A DNA stretch of 64,000 bases from Amphibalanus amphitrite (GCF_019059575.1 NW_024881591.1:992001-1056000); one strand, 5' to 3'; shown: positions 1 to 12,159, counted from the first letter of the stretch. Program-made: numbers and translations. Notes: generated by a model not told the origin, from the sequence alone.

Positions 1-313
1 CTTCCTGAAGAATAAAAACAATACACCAGCGAGTTATAGCATTTACCTATTAATTACGCATATTTCTTTTGAAAGTAGAAGCTTAGCTGGTCCAATTATT
101 CTAAATTCTTATATCATTGCAGTGGAGACGAAGTTAGTTCAGTTACGTGAACGTCCATGACAGAATTACTGGTTGATTGATCATTCTTCACTAATTGATT
201 CATGGTTTTTCAAGTATCGTCAGGTAAAATCACTGATCAGCGATTGACGCTCTCCGTTTTCTTGGAGTCCAGCAATATTTGTTTTTACAGTATATGCTGA
301 CTTCCCTTCGCGT

Positions 314-913
314 TTGTTTATCGGCTGGTTTTTATTGCCGTTGGGCGGTGTTGTTGCCAAACCTCGCCGTGAGCTCGGCGGGGGACGCTCGGCTCCCGGC
401 GGACCGGCCCTCCTCTCATTACACACCGAGCCGGCTCCATCGTCAGCGTCGCAGCCGACGAACGACGCAGCCCATTGGCGGCTCCCAGTCGCCGGAAACC
501 ATCAGCGCGCTCGGCCGCCCGCAGTCACTGCCGGGGCCGGGGCCGGGGTCTGGTCCTTGCAGGCCACCTTGTGTCGTTGAGCACGGCTCCAGTTTCACAT
601 TTCCGGCTCATCGGGCGGCCGGTCTTCGAGACTGTCCGCCGCCGGCGCCGCGAGACTGTCCACCCTATCTGCCGTGCCTTCCTCGTGTCAAATAGGTTGG
701 GAGTGCGGCCGGCGCTGGTACGGGCCGGGCGCATTACCGCAGGCACCCGGGCCGCCCGCCGCCGCCGCCCGCGCTCCGGCGCCGCCGCCGCCGCCACTGC
801 CGCCAGTCGAGCGCCCGACAGCGAGTGGGGAGGAGTGGGGAGAGCGCGCGGGGACCCGCTCGGTGAGCCGGTGTGTGCGAGTGCGCCCGGCGTCTGGAGC
901 GCGTGCTGCCGCC
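314..913 (+). promoter_or_regulatory. CpG-rich putative promoter and 5' UTR of the Atrophin-like gene
   Basis: The segment is strongly GC- and CpG-rich, with GCC-type runs around 750-805, and leads directly into the start codon at 914. This fits a CpG-type, TATA-less promoter and a GC-rich 5' UTR. I see no convincing TATA box. The transcription start and any upstream non-coding exon cannot be fixed from sequence alone. Open frames here on both strands look like products of GC richness, not genes. Confidence 0.5.
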
Positions 914-1193
914 ATGGTGTCCCTCGACCAGGGCGGTAAAGTGGACAAGGCGGCCAGTGAGAAGGCCGCCGAGACGGCCGTCAAAAGTGACATCAAGTCG
1001 TGCCCTAACAGTGCCGATGGCGATACCGTGTCCGACGGCCGAACGGACGAACCGGAGGCCGATTTCGACGATTTTGTGATGACAGTGACGGGCAAATCGC
1101 GGCTGGTGCGCGGCCGCGCCTGGAAGAAGTGCGGCACCGAAGAGTACGTGCGCTACAAGTGTTTCGATGATGGAGTGGAGTATCTGCCCGGAG
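914..1193 (+). CDS. Atrophin/RERE (Grunge)-like corepressor, first coding exon
   Basis: Encodes residues 1-93 of a nuclear transcriptional corepressor. The start lies in GCCGCCATGG, a near-ideal Kozak context, and no competing in-frame ATG precedes it. The exon begins with an acidic, low-complexity stretch (about residues 1-52), passes through DFDDFVMTVTGKSRL and RGRAWKKCGTEEYVRYKC, and ends in DDGVEYLPG at a consensus donor (G|GTAAGT) in phase 1. The single leftover G joins AT of the exon at 61888 to give Asp, producing LPGDSVYIESQQ. That is the opening strand of a BAH domain and closely resembles the RERE/Atrophin version (PGDxVYIES). In this family BAH is followed by ELM2, SANT and GATA-type domains, which are not in the window. 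Other BAH proteins (MTA, DNMT1, PBRM1) fit much less well. Exon call is strong; exact orthology less so. Confidence 0.82.
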
Positions 1194-1299
1194 GTAAGTG
1201 GCCTGGCAGTCGCCGGTGGCTGTTGTGTGCTCCGGACTGCCGGAGGTGGCGGCCCTGGCGGGGTCTTCAGTCTCAGTCCGGATGTGGTTGACTGATCGG

Positions 1300-2456
1300 G
1301 GCCATGGCTGAGGTAAAGTGACTGTCAAGGATGCCAGCGAATGCGGAAACTCCCCGCAACGCTGGTTTCTGATCAATGGTTTGGAGTGTGGATTATTACA
1401 CAGCATTTCACTTTTCCGATGGTGATATTTGTCTGGTTTTCGATATCAAAGATCGTCTTTGTCTTTCAGTAGCCTGGACTTTCCTAATATTTAATGGGAG
1501 GTTGCATTTAATTCTTTTCAGATTTTGTTTTGTTTTAAAGTTTGTTCATGACCTCTAAGTTTCCTCTGGCGCTTTTTGTGCATGGTTTATTTAGTCATCC
1601 ATTCGTCACGCCTTATCATCGCTATGTGATACGAGTGGCTACTTATCTCGAGTGCTGTCGACCTCAGGAGAGCCTCACCTTGGCCATTATTGGGTGTCAC
1701 GATTGATACGTGCTTTGTCATCATCCTTCGGTCCGAAACATCATCCTCCGAAAAGTTCCTCACCAGTTAGCACAATTTGACCGCATTCCCATTCAGTGAT
1801 GCCGTCAGTGCGTTGGCTGGCCTCCAAATACCCAATTCATTCGGGCACAATCACCAGCTTTATGACAAAGACCTCCGCCAGCGCGAGCGTTCAGCGCCGG
1901 CGTCGGAAGCTGCTCCTTTTTGCCCGGCGGCGGCCCACGGCACAATCACAGCACCTCCTGCGAGGCTATTACCGCTCGGCACTGCCCTGCCCGCGATGGA
2001 CGGCCACAGATAGACCACGTGCGGTTAGGAACTCGTTGACAGCGCGGAGCATCACCCCTGGCACTGATGTAACTCGACGTGTGACCTGAGCGGTGACGAA
2101 GGCGACTCGATGACTCACTCACCGTTTGGAGTGGTGACTGAGTGATTTAACTCCACTCTGACACCGCGAGTTGACAAGTCCCTCAATGCGCACCAGTTAC
2201 AACCCAATCACAAACACAACACGCCGCTAGGACGCCGTCAGTATGTGTGTCTGTCTGCCGCTCACACCACGCGCCGCGGCCGGCGCCGAACGGCGGCGGC
2301 CGGCTCCCCCTCTCCCCGCTCTCTCCACTCTCTCCCCCTCTGTCGGGGGCTCGGCTGGAGAGAGGGGAGGGCGAACCGTGTCGGCTGGCGCCCTCACGCG
2401 CTGCCAACACCTCCCAGATACCATCGGGGTGTCACACTGGTGCTGCGTCGCCGTCC
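1300..2456. other. Proximal intron sequence without recognisable features
   Basis: Mixed-composition intron directly downstream of exon 1. Open frames here are short and show no domain signature. A GC-rich pyrimidine-biased patch occurs at about 2270-2400. I see nothing else to annotate. Confidence 0.4.
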
Positions 2457-2523
2457 TATAGGCACGCTGCCTGAGAGGCAGCGTGCCTATATGACCCGTG
2501 ACCCGTGACAGGGTCACGGGTCA
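2457..2523. repeat. Two adjacent perfect hairpins
   Basis: The first hairpin has a 16-bp arm at 2457-2472 (TATAGGCACGCTGCCT), a 3-nt GAG loop and its exact complement at 2476-2491. The second follows immediately: 2492-2504 (TGACCCGTGACCC), a 6-nt loop, and the exact complement at 2511-2523. Both are uninterrupted. They sit at the left border of the GGTCA-rich array. They could be the end of a foldback element or cruciform-forming DNA; no product is implied. Confidence 0.85.
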
Positions 2524-2900
2524 GCGGTTAGGGGTCACCGGTCAGAGGTTGTTGGTCAGCGGTTAGAGGTTATTGGTCAGCGGTCACCGGACAAGGGTCA
2601 GCAGTTAGAGGTTATTGGTCACTGGTTGACATTTGCTAGTCAACTTTCAGCGACGGCTGGTTAGAGGACATTGATCAATGATGGATGATAATTGATCAAC
2701 CTCAGCAAACGGCGATCATTGGTCGCCTGTCATGTGTCTTCTCGGTTAGGGTCAACTGTCACTTGTCACTGGTCATCAGTCAGCGATCACTGATGACGAC
2801 AGCACTGCCAACGGTCAACGGTCGCTGGCCAACAGACATGGCCAACGGTCAACGCCAAACGCCCAGCGTTCAGGCTCGCCGTCCCGTGTCTCAGTGACGT
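2511..2900 (+). repeat. Degenerate GGTCA-rich tandem array
   Basis: A loose tandem array built from GGTCA spaced by short variants such as GCGGTTAGAG and GTTATT. Clearest at 2515-2630, decaying towards 2900 where GGTCAACGGTC-like units still recur. It has no open frame of interest. GGTCA is the core of a nuclear-receptor half-site, but here it is mostly a degenerate satellite-like repeat and binding cannot be assumed. Confidence 0.7.
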
Positions 2901-3692
2901 CACAGGGCGGCCCGGAGACGGTCACGCCGCGCTGGGGACGGCGTGACGCGCGACAGGACGCCCGGTTAGGGGCGTCACGGCGGTGACGGCGACGTCAGGA
3001 GAGAGCCGTCCGTCACTCCGAAATAAACCGACATTTTACGTAGCTACCTTGACCTGTCGAGGGTGGTATTTAATTTGACAAGTGCCAATCGATGGAGGGT
3101 ATGGCTGAAATGACAGCAGGCCATCAAATTCACTTTTCAAATATATTTTTACCTATATGTGATGTGCTGTGTAAGCAAAGGGCGCGTTACGCTGAATTGC
3201 ACTGGGGAAGTAGGTATCACGTTACCCTACTAGCAACTCCTAAACCTTGACCGTACACTTTTACTGGCTGTTCCTCTCGACTAATGAGGCGGTAATCAGT
3301 TCAGCCAGTTACACTGATTACCGGCTCGTCAAAGCGAGAAGGCGCTCATAAAACGGCCGCTACGAAGGCAACTCGTTCCAGGCGAGTTTCGAGGACCATG
3401 GAATATTTCTTGAGGTCGGGCGCCATCCCATCTTGAGTGCTCCTCCGAGCACTCACCAGAAAGAAAATAAAAATGCCGGGAATCTTGGGGACTGCTTTCA
3501 TTCCGGCCTGCTTACGAGCGTTGTTTTTATCGCCGAGCGCGCCTGAAATGGAGCTTTAACGGCTGTTTTGACATAATGCCCGGTATGGTTGGCGTCCGGT
3601 CGACGCGCAGCACTACCCGGCCACACGGCCCGTTCCTGGAGACCATTCGAGTCAACTGGCACCGCTAATGCGATCACGGTGTAGCTCGTATT
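2901..3692. other. Intron sequence without recognisable features
   Basis: Mixed-composition DNA with a CpG-rich start (2890-3000). I see no coding potential, RNA gene or clear repeat in it. Confidence 0.35.
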
Positions 3693-4210
3693 CTGTTAAA
3701 GGAAAAGGGCCACCTTCGTGAAATATGAAGATATCGTTGTTTTTCATTTTGACATTATTATTTTTCATTTTCTTTTTAAAACTGGTGCCAGAAGTGCACA
3801 ATTCGCGAAAAAGTATTTAAAAATATTTAACATATTGGTACTATGTTGATACTCTCTACGGCACCTACTGTATGATGGCATAGCGATGACGTCACACTCA
3901 AGCCAATCAGCGTTCAGAAGACAGACTCGTCGGATTGTGTCAGAAAAGCTGATTGGTTAAAGCTGAGCTGGTTGGAGCTGATTGGTAAAAAACCAAAGCC
4001 TCGCCGCGGGTGGCTGTATTGTCGGATAAGAACGCATTCCTGGGATAAGGACGCATTCCCGGGGTATTTTCTTTTAAAATTACCGATAACTACGAATGGA
4101 GGCCGAAATCGGCCGTAAGGAGGAAGACAGATAGGTTTTCGGACACGGGCTACAAGATGGCTATCTCAGTTTCAATCCCCATGTTAAAGGTGGCCCTTTT
4201 CCTTTAACAG
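3693..4210. mobile_element. Non-autonomous DNA transposon (MITE) with 24-bp perfect terminal inverted repeats
   Basis: The left end CTGTTAAAGGAAAAGGGCCA (continuing to 3716) is the exact reverse complement of the right end (4187-4210). The 518-bp interior is partly AT-rich, holds several CCAATCAG-like motifs near 3900-3985 and has no transposase. A TTAA lies inside each end (TTAA then AGGAAAAGGG), so the element may be a TTAA inserter whose flanking CTG/CAG match by chance, or the repeat may really start at CTG. The target-site duplication is therefore undecided. Confidence 0.85.
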
Positions 4211-7200
4211 CATCAGCCCGATCGACCGCCGCCAGCCGGCTGAGGGCGGAGGGGAGGGGAGGGGTGAGGGTGGTCCTACCCCGACACTGGCTCCATGGCC
4301 CGCCGCAGCACGGCCCAATATCACTGCACCGGACGGCTAATAGTCGCCGCGGCGCCAAATTAACGACCGGAAACCGAGCCATCGCGACGCTCCTCCCCTC
4401 TCCCCTCCCTCCGCTGGCCTCTCTCATCCGCTCGCTCCCCCGCGCTGCGCCGAGTTGTGCTGACTGCTTTTTGCCGAGCCGTGTGTCTGTCTCCGTATGC
4501 TGCCGGCGGAGTTGCACGGAATGTTTGCTGTGTTCGGCCGTCGTCAGTGGCTGGGAGGGGAGGTTTGGATGGGGGAGGGGGGGGGGGGCTGGTCCAAGGT
4601 GCAGGAAAGTGTTGAATACCAGCCGCCTGTATTTGGTTTGCTGGCGCCATTGTTGATAACAAAATGATGTGAACGGATGCTTTATGCATGATGCCATTTC
4701 TCATTGCGTAACCTGACCATGAGTCGTTCCCGTTGACGACTTTGTCACGTGCTGGGTGTCCGTTTTTCGTGTCGGCCGTAATCTATACCAGGCTGACGGG
4801 CCTGCTCCCCCCGGCTACTGCAATATCGGGCTCCGCTCGCCACACGCCCAGCGCTGGCCGAGCCGTGAAGTCATAACCCGCACTTGGTGGGGACAAGTGT
4901 GACGTCATCTGGACGAGCCGGGTCGTCAGCTGGCTCCCCTCCCCTCCGCTGCCTCCCCATTGTCCCCTCCGGGCGGCTGCCCTGCCCCACCGACAAAAGC
5001 CTGGCGTCTGACGGGGAGGGGAGGGGAGGGGTGGACGGAATCACTGCTTTGGGCTCATGCCTGACGCCTCCGTGATCTATGACACTCTGTTGGCTGAGGA
5101 AAGGCCGATCGCCCACTGGTGGCAGTTCCTGCTCCTGGAACCACCCGCCACAGTGGGGTCACGACAGGAAAAAAACAAAGAAGAACAAAAAAAAAATTGT
5201 TGAGACCATGACCGATGGTCCGTCCCCTTCGCTGTCTCGTCTCTGACTGTCCTATATCCCGCGCTCCCCTCGTGCCTCCCGCCCCAGCCCGCCCGCTCCG
5301 CTTATCTCTCTCCCTCCCACCGTCCCTCCCTCTCCCTCGCTCTCTCCGGCATCTGTCTGCCCTCGCCCAACGCCTCTTAGCCGGGGGGCCGCTAAGTTGC
5401 CAATCTCCTCAGGATTAGTCGGCGAGCACCGGCCGCTCGGCTGCCCGGGGCGGGGTGGAGAGGGGGAGGGGGAGAGGTGCCGTCGATGGAGCGGAGTTCG
5501 ACCTCTCTGTCGCTCCTCGCCGGCCGCTCAGACGCTGCTACCAGCGGGATAGCGACCGGTCCGCTCGTGGGCGCCGCCATTTTGTCACGCAGCCGGCAAA
5601 CAGTCGGTTTGGGCCATCAATCGCCGGCGCGGCCGCCCTCAGCCTCAGCGCGGCCCTTCCCAGCGGGGAGCGTCCGCTCAGCGGACCGGCCGCCCCGCGA
5701 GGAGTCACTCTCCCCACTGCCTCCACCCCTCCCCACTGCCATCGGAGCCCACACTGCATGGACTGCATCATCAAACTTCCTCACCAATACTTCCCCTCTG
5801 CTCACCGGAGAACACCCCGGGGACACTGTGAACACCTCCCGCTAACCGCTGCAGCCGCTCAGAGAAAGCCGCGCGCGGCGGAAGCGATTTCAGCCGACTG
5901 ATGGGCCCAGATTTCCGGTGGTGGTGGGGTCATTCACTCGGCTGAGGCGGCCGGCCGGTCGGACGGTGGACCCGGCCCGGCGCGGCGTGTCACAGCCGCC
6001 AGCTTCACGGCTAGTTTCCCCGGCTACCATTACCGATATTTAGCCCAGCATGGGTCTTTGAGGCTAATTGTGACTCAATGTGTGGCGTAATGCGCCGCGC
6101 TACAACTTGCTACTGTTTTTCCAATGAGCTTTTATTAGGTGCGGGAGGGTCCAATTTCCTGCTGATTCCGTCCCTCTATCCACTCCTGTCCGGTCCCATC
6201 TGTCCCGTCTGCCCGAGCTATCCCGTCTGTCCGGCTATTCCCGCCTCCCGGTCTGTCCGGCTGTGCGGCGGCCGATCCGGGCGATTATTTATCTGCCACA
6301 CCCGGCGACCGGCGCTGGCCGCTGGTCGCCGCTGGCCGCTGGTCTACCATTGTTCCGGCGCCACCAGCGGCTGGCCGCTGCTGGTAATCGTCCCCGCGTG
6401 CCGCCCCAGCGCACCGGGCCAGGGTGTGCGTCTTACCAGCGCCGCTGACCAAGGTCAGACGCGTTCGACAGGGGCTGGCGAGGGCGGAGGGTGGGCCACG
6501 CCGTGCCGAGATCATGTCCATCGACAGTTTAGTGGACGTAAAGGCAGCTCAGCTACATACATACATGGGGCCAATCCATTTTAAATATAGTATTAAAAGC
6601 TAGCTATGCTATTCGGTTTTTGTTAGTTTGATAAAGTTTCGATGTCTAAGTAAGCCATTTCTGCGTTTTTTTGTTGAGCGTTTTATATGGGCTTTTCCCT
6701 GGACCAACTGGCCAGGCGAGTTAGGCTGAATTGTGGATTTAAAAAACTGAACAGACAGATGGATGTGGGCTGTGGCGGCTTGACTCGAGACGTTTGATGC
6801 GATTTGCTAGTAACGTCATTCGGACAACGGATTATCTGTGAATGAATCACATGCCCGGTACTTACACTAAGATCTTCCGTTGTTTTTCGTTGCCTTACTC
6901 TATCCCTTCCTTCTTGTCTCGTCTGATTATATATCGCCGTAGTGATATGGGTACATATGATAGCAAATATGCCGCCATTTTCTCAGCTCACTGAGCCTGT
7001 AACACGGCTAATTACGTTTACATCCCTCCGCTATTTCCATATTTGCGCAGCCAAATCTTAGGATAACAATAGAAATAACATTGGATGAACGGTATATTCC
7101 CTGGCCGCCTACACTGGACTATGCTCGCTAATGCATATCCAAGTTAGACGCGACGCGAGCAATGAATATCAGGGACAGAATTCGGAGCCGATCCATCGCT

Positions 7201-8299
7201 TTCCGGCCGCCACCGGATGCAGGGGGACTTCGATCGGACTTCCCCAGTATTGGAAATCACTGGATGGACGAGAGGCGAGCTCCTCGGCCTAGCGTCGCGT
7301 CAAGTGGCCTCGAGAGGAGCATTGTCTGAGAGGCTGACCGAGACGCCCAGCGGACAATGTGAAGGATTTAGTTCAGGATTGGGCCAGAGCTTTGATGGGG
7401 ACATGGGTTGGGGAGTGTATTAAAACAGGACATAGGTGATGGTGTAGGATCTGGCAGGTGACTCATGTCATTGTTCAGACTGTCGAGAAAATGGCCCGGG
7501 TCCATATCGTGGTGCGGCGGTCCGTGGCTGGAATCCGTGAGTCGTCTCTGCAAGGAATGGCGAGTCGTGACCGGCGCTTCGTGTGTTAAACCTGCCGAAT
7601 CAGGATGTTTCCATGCGAAGTTTTGATAACATCGATAGATCAGATTAAATGAAGAGTGCTTTGAACTGGAAATAAAACGAATTCGTAATGGATTTAGACA
7701 TATTTGCTGAGATTTGACGGGAATGTACGAATATTCCGTGACTAAGGGTGATTTTTTAACTCCCTGCCCGCGATAATCGCCTTTGGTACACATACTCGGG
7801 CTGAGCGGACACGGGCCGTGTGTCTGTTTGCGCTCGGACGCTTACAAGCCACGTGTTTGGCAGTTTTACTCGGCATGGTGTTCGGTGATGGTCGCTGTCA
7901 CGCTATCTGCCCTGCAGAGTCACACTGCCGCGGTACCGAACACAGATCTGAGCTCGCAACACCGCTGTCCCACTCCTACCCGGAAATCAGTCACTTTTCC
8001 GCGACAACATGCCGCCGAGGTCGTGAGGGAAACCTCGGCTCCATTTCTTTTTGACCGTGGAAAAGTACCTCACTAAATTTGATTATGCTTGGTCAAAGTG
8101 GTGCATTAGAATGTTGGTCGCAGCTGGGTGTTATCCTGTCCGGAGATATACGCTGCGTCACGCTCAGCTGTGTGAGCCTGTTTTAGAGCTATCTTGACCG
8201 ACACGAAAAGCCTGTCGTGTTCAAACAAAAGGCCTTGAGTAATGAGGGAAACGGAACGGCTCATCTACTGAAATCAGCGAGCCAACATACCAGATGGTG
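4211..8299. other. Intron segment with GC-rich island, no gene recognised
   Basis: Contains a G-run at 4569-4588, a pyrimidine-rich stretch at 5220-5360 and a CpG-rich island at about 5400-6000. A cluster of GCTGGCCGCTGG-like inverted and direct repeats lies at 6310-6385. Its open frames are compositional and have no domain signature. The CpG island could be an alternative promoter, but no first exon with a usable coding phase was found. Confidence 0.35.
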
Positions 8300-8700
8300 C
8301 ACTGTAAAAAAAGTTTACCAACTAGTTAGTTATCCGGCCACTTTTCACTAACCATAGGCGTGTAAGCAAAACACGCATTTCATGACTAAGTGTGTTTTCA
8401 ATTACACGCAAAAGGTTGAATAGCGTGTTTTGAAACACACCTCCTAGTTTTCGAATATTTGCCAGGTTACTAAGATAAGCCGTGTAAGCGTGTTTATTGA
8501 CTATCATCGGTGTGTTTTGTTAATAACTACAGACGTGTTAGGTAACACATGTGTTTGTCACACGGCCACTTTTCACTAGCTATATGCGTGTACGCAAAAC
8601 ACACATTTGCGTGTTAGCTAACTAAGCTGTGCGTGTTAATAAACTAAATGCATTTTTGAGAACAGGCGTGTAACTTAACTAATGTGCGTGTTAGTCACCT
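8300..8700. repeat. Subterminal repeat region, 3' end of the P-like element
   Basis: Directly inside the terminal repeat lie about fifteen variants of CGTGTTA/CGTGTAA and their complements, many paired as short palindromes (AAAACACGCA, GTGTGTTTT). One longer module starting GGCCACTTTTCACTA is present twice as a direct repeat (8336 and 8564), about 228 bp apart. P transposase is known to bind subterminal sites, so these are plausible binding sites; that role is inference. Confidence 0.75.
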
Positions 8701-8720
8701 CTTTTCACAGCCGCCCCCCC

Positions 8721-10518
8721 CCCAAAAAAAAACGAATCGAATTAAACTCATCAAACATGTTTATTCAAAACTGCATTCAAGCTCCTTTCAGCAAGCTTAC
8801 GACTGCATACAGTAATATTTCTCTTATTGTACTAAAAATGAACCTAAAAAAGTAATCTTCTGTAGGAAACTGCCGAGCGGCAAAGGCGCTCCGTTCTAAA
8901 GTTACGTTCTAAGCTATATATAGCCTGCAGGAATCCGCACCAGCCATGACACCATACAGGCTCCAAATACCTATTACGAAAACATTGAGAATGCTTCATT
9001 TCTGTCGATATGGGTACACTAAATTGCAACAAAAGGGCAAAAATTCCCTGACCGAACAATGGTGGCTCATGTGACTACAAACATTTTATTTGACAACATG
9101 GGTACAGTGACAGGAATTGCATAAAACAGCACCTCACCGCGTTCACTGGTTGAGTGCCCAACCAAAAATTAGGTACATTTAATTTCTTGTTCAAAGCTTA
9201 ATGCGGTTTTAGTGTGCAACATGCTCATTGTTCAGTCCGTCATATGTACTTACAGACGTCAATTGACAGTCAACAAATGAACAGTGTCTCCAACCTGAGA
9301 CCCTCTAAAGCCTGGTTGGAGGTTCAATTGAAAAGAGAATGAGTGACATAGGTACATAAACCACACTAAAACGCCAGCAATATCTGCACTGATCTTTCCC
9401 ATAATCACTCACCATACCAGTAAGGATGAAAGCCATGTCCAACAATCCATATCATTTCACTGTTTGACTTCTTATTATTCTTATTCTTAACACCACAGCA
9501 GCTCCTTATATACTGCACACACGCAACACTTACACTTTGTATACGCCACCCTTCACAACGCACACGTCCTCTCCCTTCTCTGACTTGGCACAGACTGAAC
9601 CAAGGCCGTATAAGTTAGGTAAGATCGTCCGGGCTCGCTAATGTTACAAATCTGCAACACTACGGTGACGTCACCGGCGCATACGCTCCCTGGCTCCATC
9701 CTGACCCTGATGCGGCGGCTGGAATCGCTGCTAATCGAAAAATTACTTGTGCAATAGCGCTTTTAAATGACTTTAAAAAGGGGGAAAATATGATAACAAA
9801 ATAATTATGAGAATCCCCTGTCCCGACTTGGATCGTACGACCCCGCCACCTAGCGGACAACGCCGTAATTAGGGTTGAGTTGGCGATCTCCAGGTGGCTC
9901 GTCACTCGTCAGCTGTCAGCCGCAGGCAGGCGAGGGCCGGCAGGCGCTTAAGTTATGTTAACGCCAGGTCATGCTCAGGAAAATGCGACATGCTTCATAA
10001 CGGTCATTTATCTCGAAAAAGATGCGGTGCCCTGTGGTGCTATGGCCCACATGACTCGGGACCCGTGAGGCCCCTGTAGTCACCAGCAGCTCCCAAGGCT
10101 GCTACGGACGCGATACCGCAGATACGTACTCCGAAAATTGCTAGACAAAGGACTGCGATGGAGCCTGGAGGAATGCATTGCAAGGACTATGTTTTGGTTT
10201 ATGTTCCTGTGCGTAATCGCGGGGCTATCGGTGTTAGGGTCCCGGGGGCCAAAGCCATGCGGGCAACTGGGGTGTATCTGGATGGTGAATGGTGATGATA
10301 TCGTGTTTTTGTTCGGCCACATGGGCACAATAACGAAAGCATTGATTCACTCCGTCCGAAAGCCTAGGTACCGAACCAATTAAGAACCACCAACAGATGT
10401 ATTCCATGACAGGAAACAAAACGACCCCAACACTGCTCGCGCATGTCTATCCAATATCCATCCAGTGAGGGAGCACATGTGGTCCGTGTCCCCGCACACA
10501 CGGGCACACAGACGATGG
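8721..10518. other. 3' non-coding part of the P-like element
   Basis: Begins just after a C-run/A-run (8713-8730). The DNA is AT-rich to 9650 and more mixed afterwards. No transposase homology, RNA gene or further repeat was recognised. It probably represents the 3' flank and downstream non-coding DNA of the transposon. Confidence 0.4.
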
Positions 10519-10840
10519 GTAACGCAACCACGAGTCGGCACAACGCAATCACGAATGGTTAACGCAACCACGAGTCGGCACAACGCAATCACGAATGGTT
10601 AACGCAACCACGAGTCGGCACAACGCAATCACGAATGGTTAACGCAACCACGAATGGTTAACGCAACCACGGGTCGGCACAACGCAATCACGAATGGTTA
10701 ACGCAACCACGAATGGTTAACGCAACCACGAGTCAGCACAACGCAATCACGAATGGTTAACGCAACCATGAATGGTTCACGCAACCACGAGTCGGCACAA
10801 CGCAATCACGAATGGTTAACGCAACCACGAGTCGGCACAA
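10519..10840 (+). repeat. 40-bp minisatellite inside the P-like element
   Basis: Tandem units built from two related half-units, AACGCAACCACGAGTCGGCAC and AACGCAATCACGAATGGTT. The first copies are almost identical at a 40-bp period. From 10641 onwards the half-units become irregular (extra AACGCAACCACGAATGGTT copies), consistent with unequal exchange. Open frames across it are repeat artefacts. Confidence 0.92.
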
Positions 10841-10878
10841 GGAGCAAGAGGCCAAGCCGGCAGCTCGCGTGATCACGC

Positions 10879-11131
10879 CCTGGGTCCGCGCCTCAGCCGG
10901 GGTAGGCTCACCGTGCCATCGCCGAACTGGATGACCATCGTGGAAGAGTTCGAGGTCATCTTCCGGTTGATGATGGGTGCTACCGTCGACGGTCAGTCCG
11001 GTATCGTGCAGAGGCTGCTGGCGGCACTCCAGGTAAAGCGTCCATCTCTGGACGCCAGGATCGCGAGGAAGCTGGTGACGACGCGGGTCCACCTTCGGAT
11101 CCGCTCACTAAACCAGCGCCAGGACGAAGTC
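10879..11131 (+). repeat. Inverted duplicate of part of transposase exon 6
   Basis: This segment is a nearly identical reverse copy of 12209-12459, which is the coding end of transposase exon 6. On the + strand it encodes the same residues (VPSPNWMTIVEEFEVIFRLM ... SLNQRQDEV) with one visible change (ATVDG instead of DTVDG). The match stops abruptly at GAAGTCG (11131). It lies downstream of, and antisense to, the real exon, so a read-through transcript could fold into a roughly 250-bp duplex with a loop of about 1.1 kb. Confidence 0.9.
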
Positions 11132-11566
11132 GTAAGCACAAGTGATCCGCTCCTCGCGTAGGCCGGCCTGGCTCCCAGTGATGGTGCGCCGGGAGCTGCT
11201 CGCTGCCCGGCTGAACTGTCTGACAGCCTCAGAAGACAGAAAGTGACGGCGCTCTCCACACTGGCGAGTGATGCCGGGGTAAAGATGTCGGCACTGGACG
11301 CCGCCGGCAGACGCAGTGCGTTCTCCACCTGATTCAGCTGCTTCCTGCCGATTTACCTGAAACAAAGTCAAGTGAAATCAATGATCCTTCTTACCTAAGT
11401 GGTGGCCTGAGCTCTGCAATACGTGGACGTATCAATGGCCACAAAATCTATCTAATTAAGGTGCTGTTTAAATAAAGATAGAATTAATAGTGAATAGTGA
11501 TTGTTGAAATGGCGACGGTCGGTGAGCTTAAACTAATGTTAAGTGGGAAACCCCAAAATTTAGTGT

Positions 11567-11784
11567 GTACAGTCTGTCTTAAAAGTACCGCGCAAAGTGG
11601 CGGTGGATCCATCAAGCCTTACCGAAGAAAGGCCTGCTTTAATTTAAAAGTCACCGAACCAATTGACCTGAGGAATGGACGAGAATATCAATTGCTTCGA
11701 TGACTCAAATTAAGCAGGCCCTCCCTCGGTCAGGCTTGATGGATCCACCGTCACTTTGCGCGGTACTTTTAAGACAGACTGTAC
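11567..11784. repeat. Long hairpin (about 80-bp stem, about 60-nt loop)
   Basis: Left arm 11567-11647 and right arm 11707-11784 are complementary with few mismatches; the outer 50 bases are almost perfect. The hairpin sits between transposase exon 6 and its inverted partial copy, and its centre nearly coincides with the centre of that larger inverted repeat (about 11.67 kb). It could be a foldback remnant or a hairpin RNA source. A + strand frame over the left arm has no recognisable domain. Confidence 0.85.
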
Positions 11785-12159
11785 AATATCTTAGCGCGAG
11801 CACCACTTATCGTAACAACACTGCTCGCTGGGAGCACTACTAAACGATTGGTCTAGCGGAAAGGAGGGTCGGTAGACACTTCAACTATTCTGACTCTCCG
11901 GAATTTTACTGATTACCAAAGTCAAGATATAGCATGCAATCCGTCCTGTTTAACGCCAACTCCGATTTCGACTATTTGTCCAATTGAACTGGGCGCAATA
12001 AATAGACACATTCAAGTGCAAAACAAAAATAGGAGAGATAATGCAGACATTACACTCATAGAGCTGGTTACAATGGCTTGATTACCATGACGATTGAAGA
12101 CGATTGAATGATAGCGATAAAAATGTCGAGCAAGTCGAAAAGAAATAAATGCAGCTCAC

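Noticed and set aside
10364-10592. Frames with repeated MIALCRLVVAL segments
   Set aside because: They are translations of the 40-bp minisatellite, not genes.
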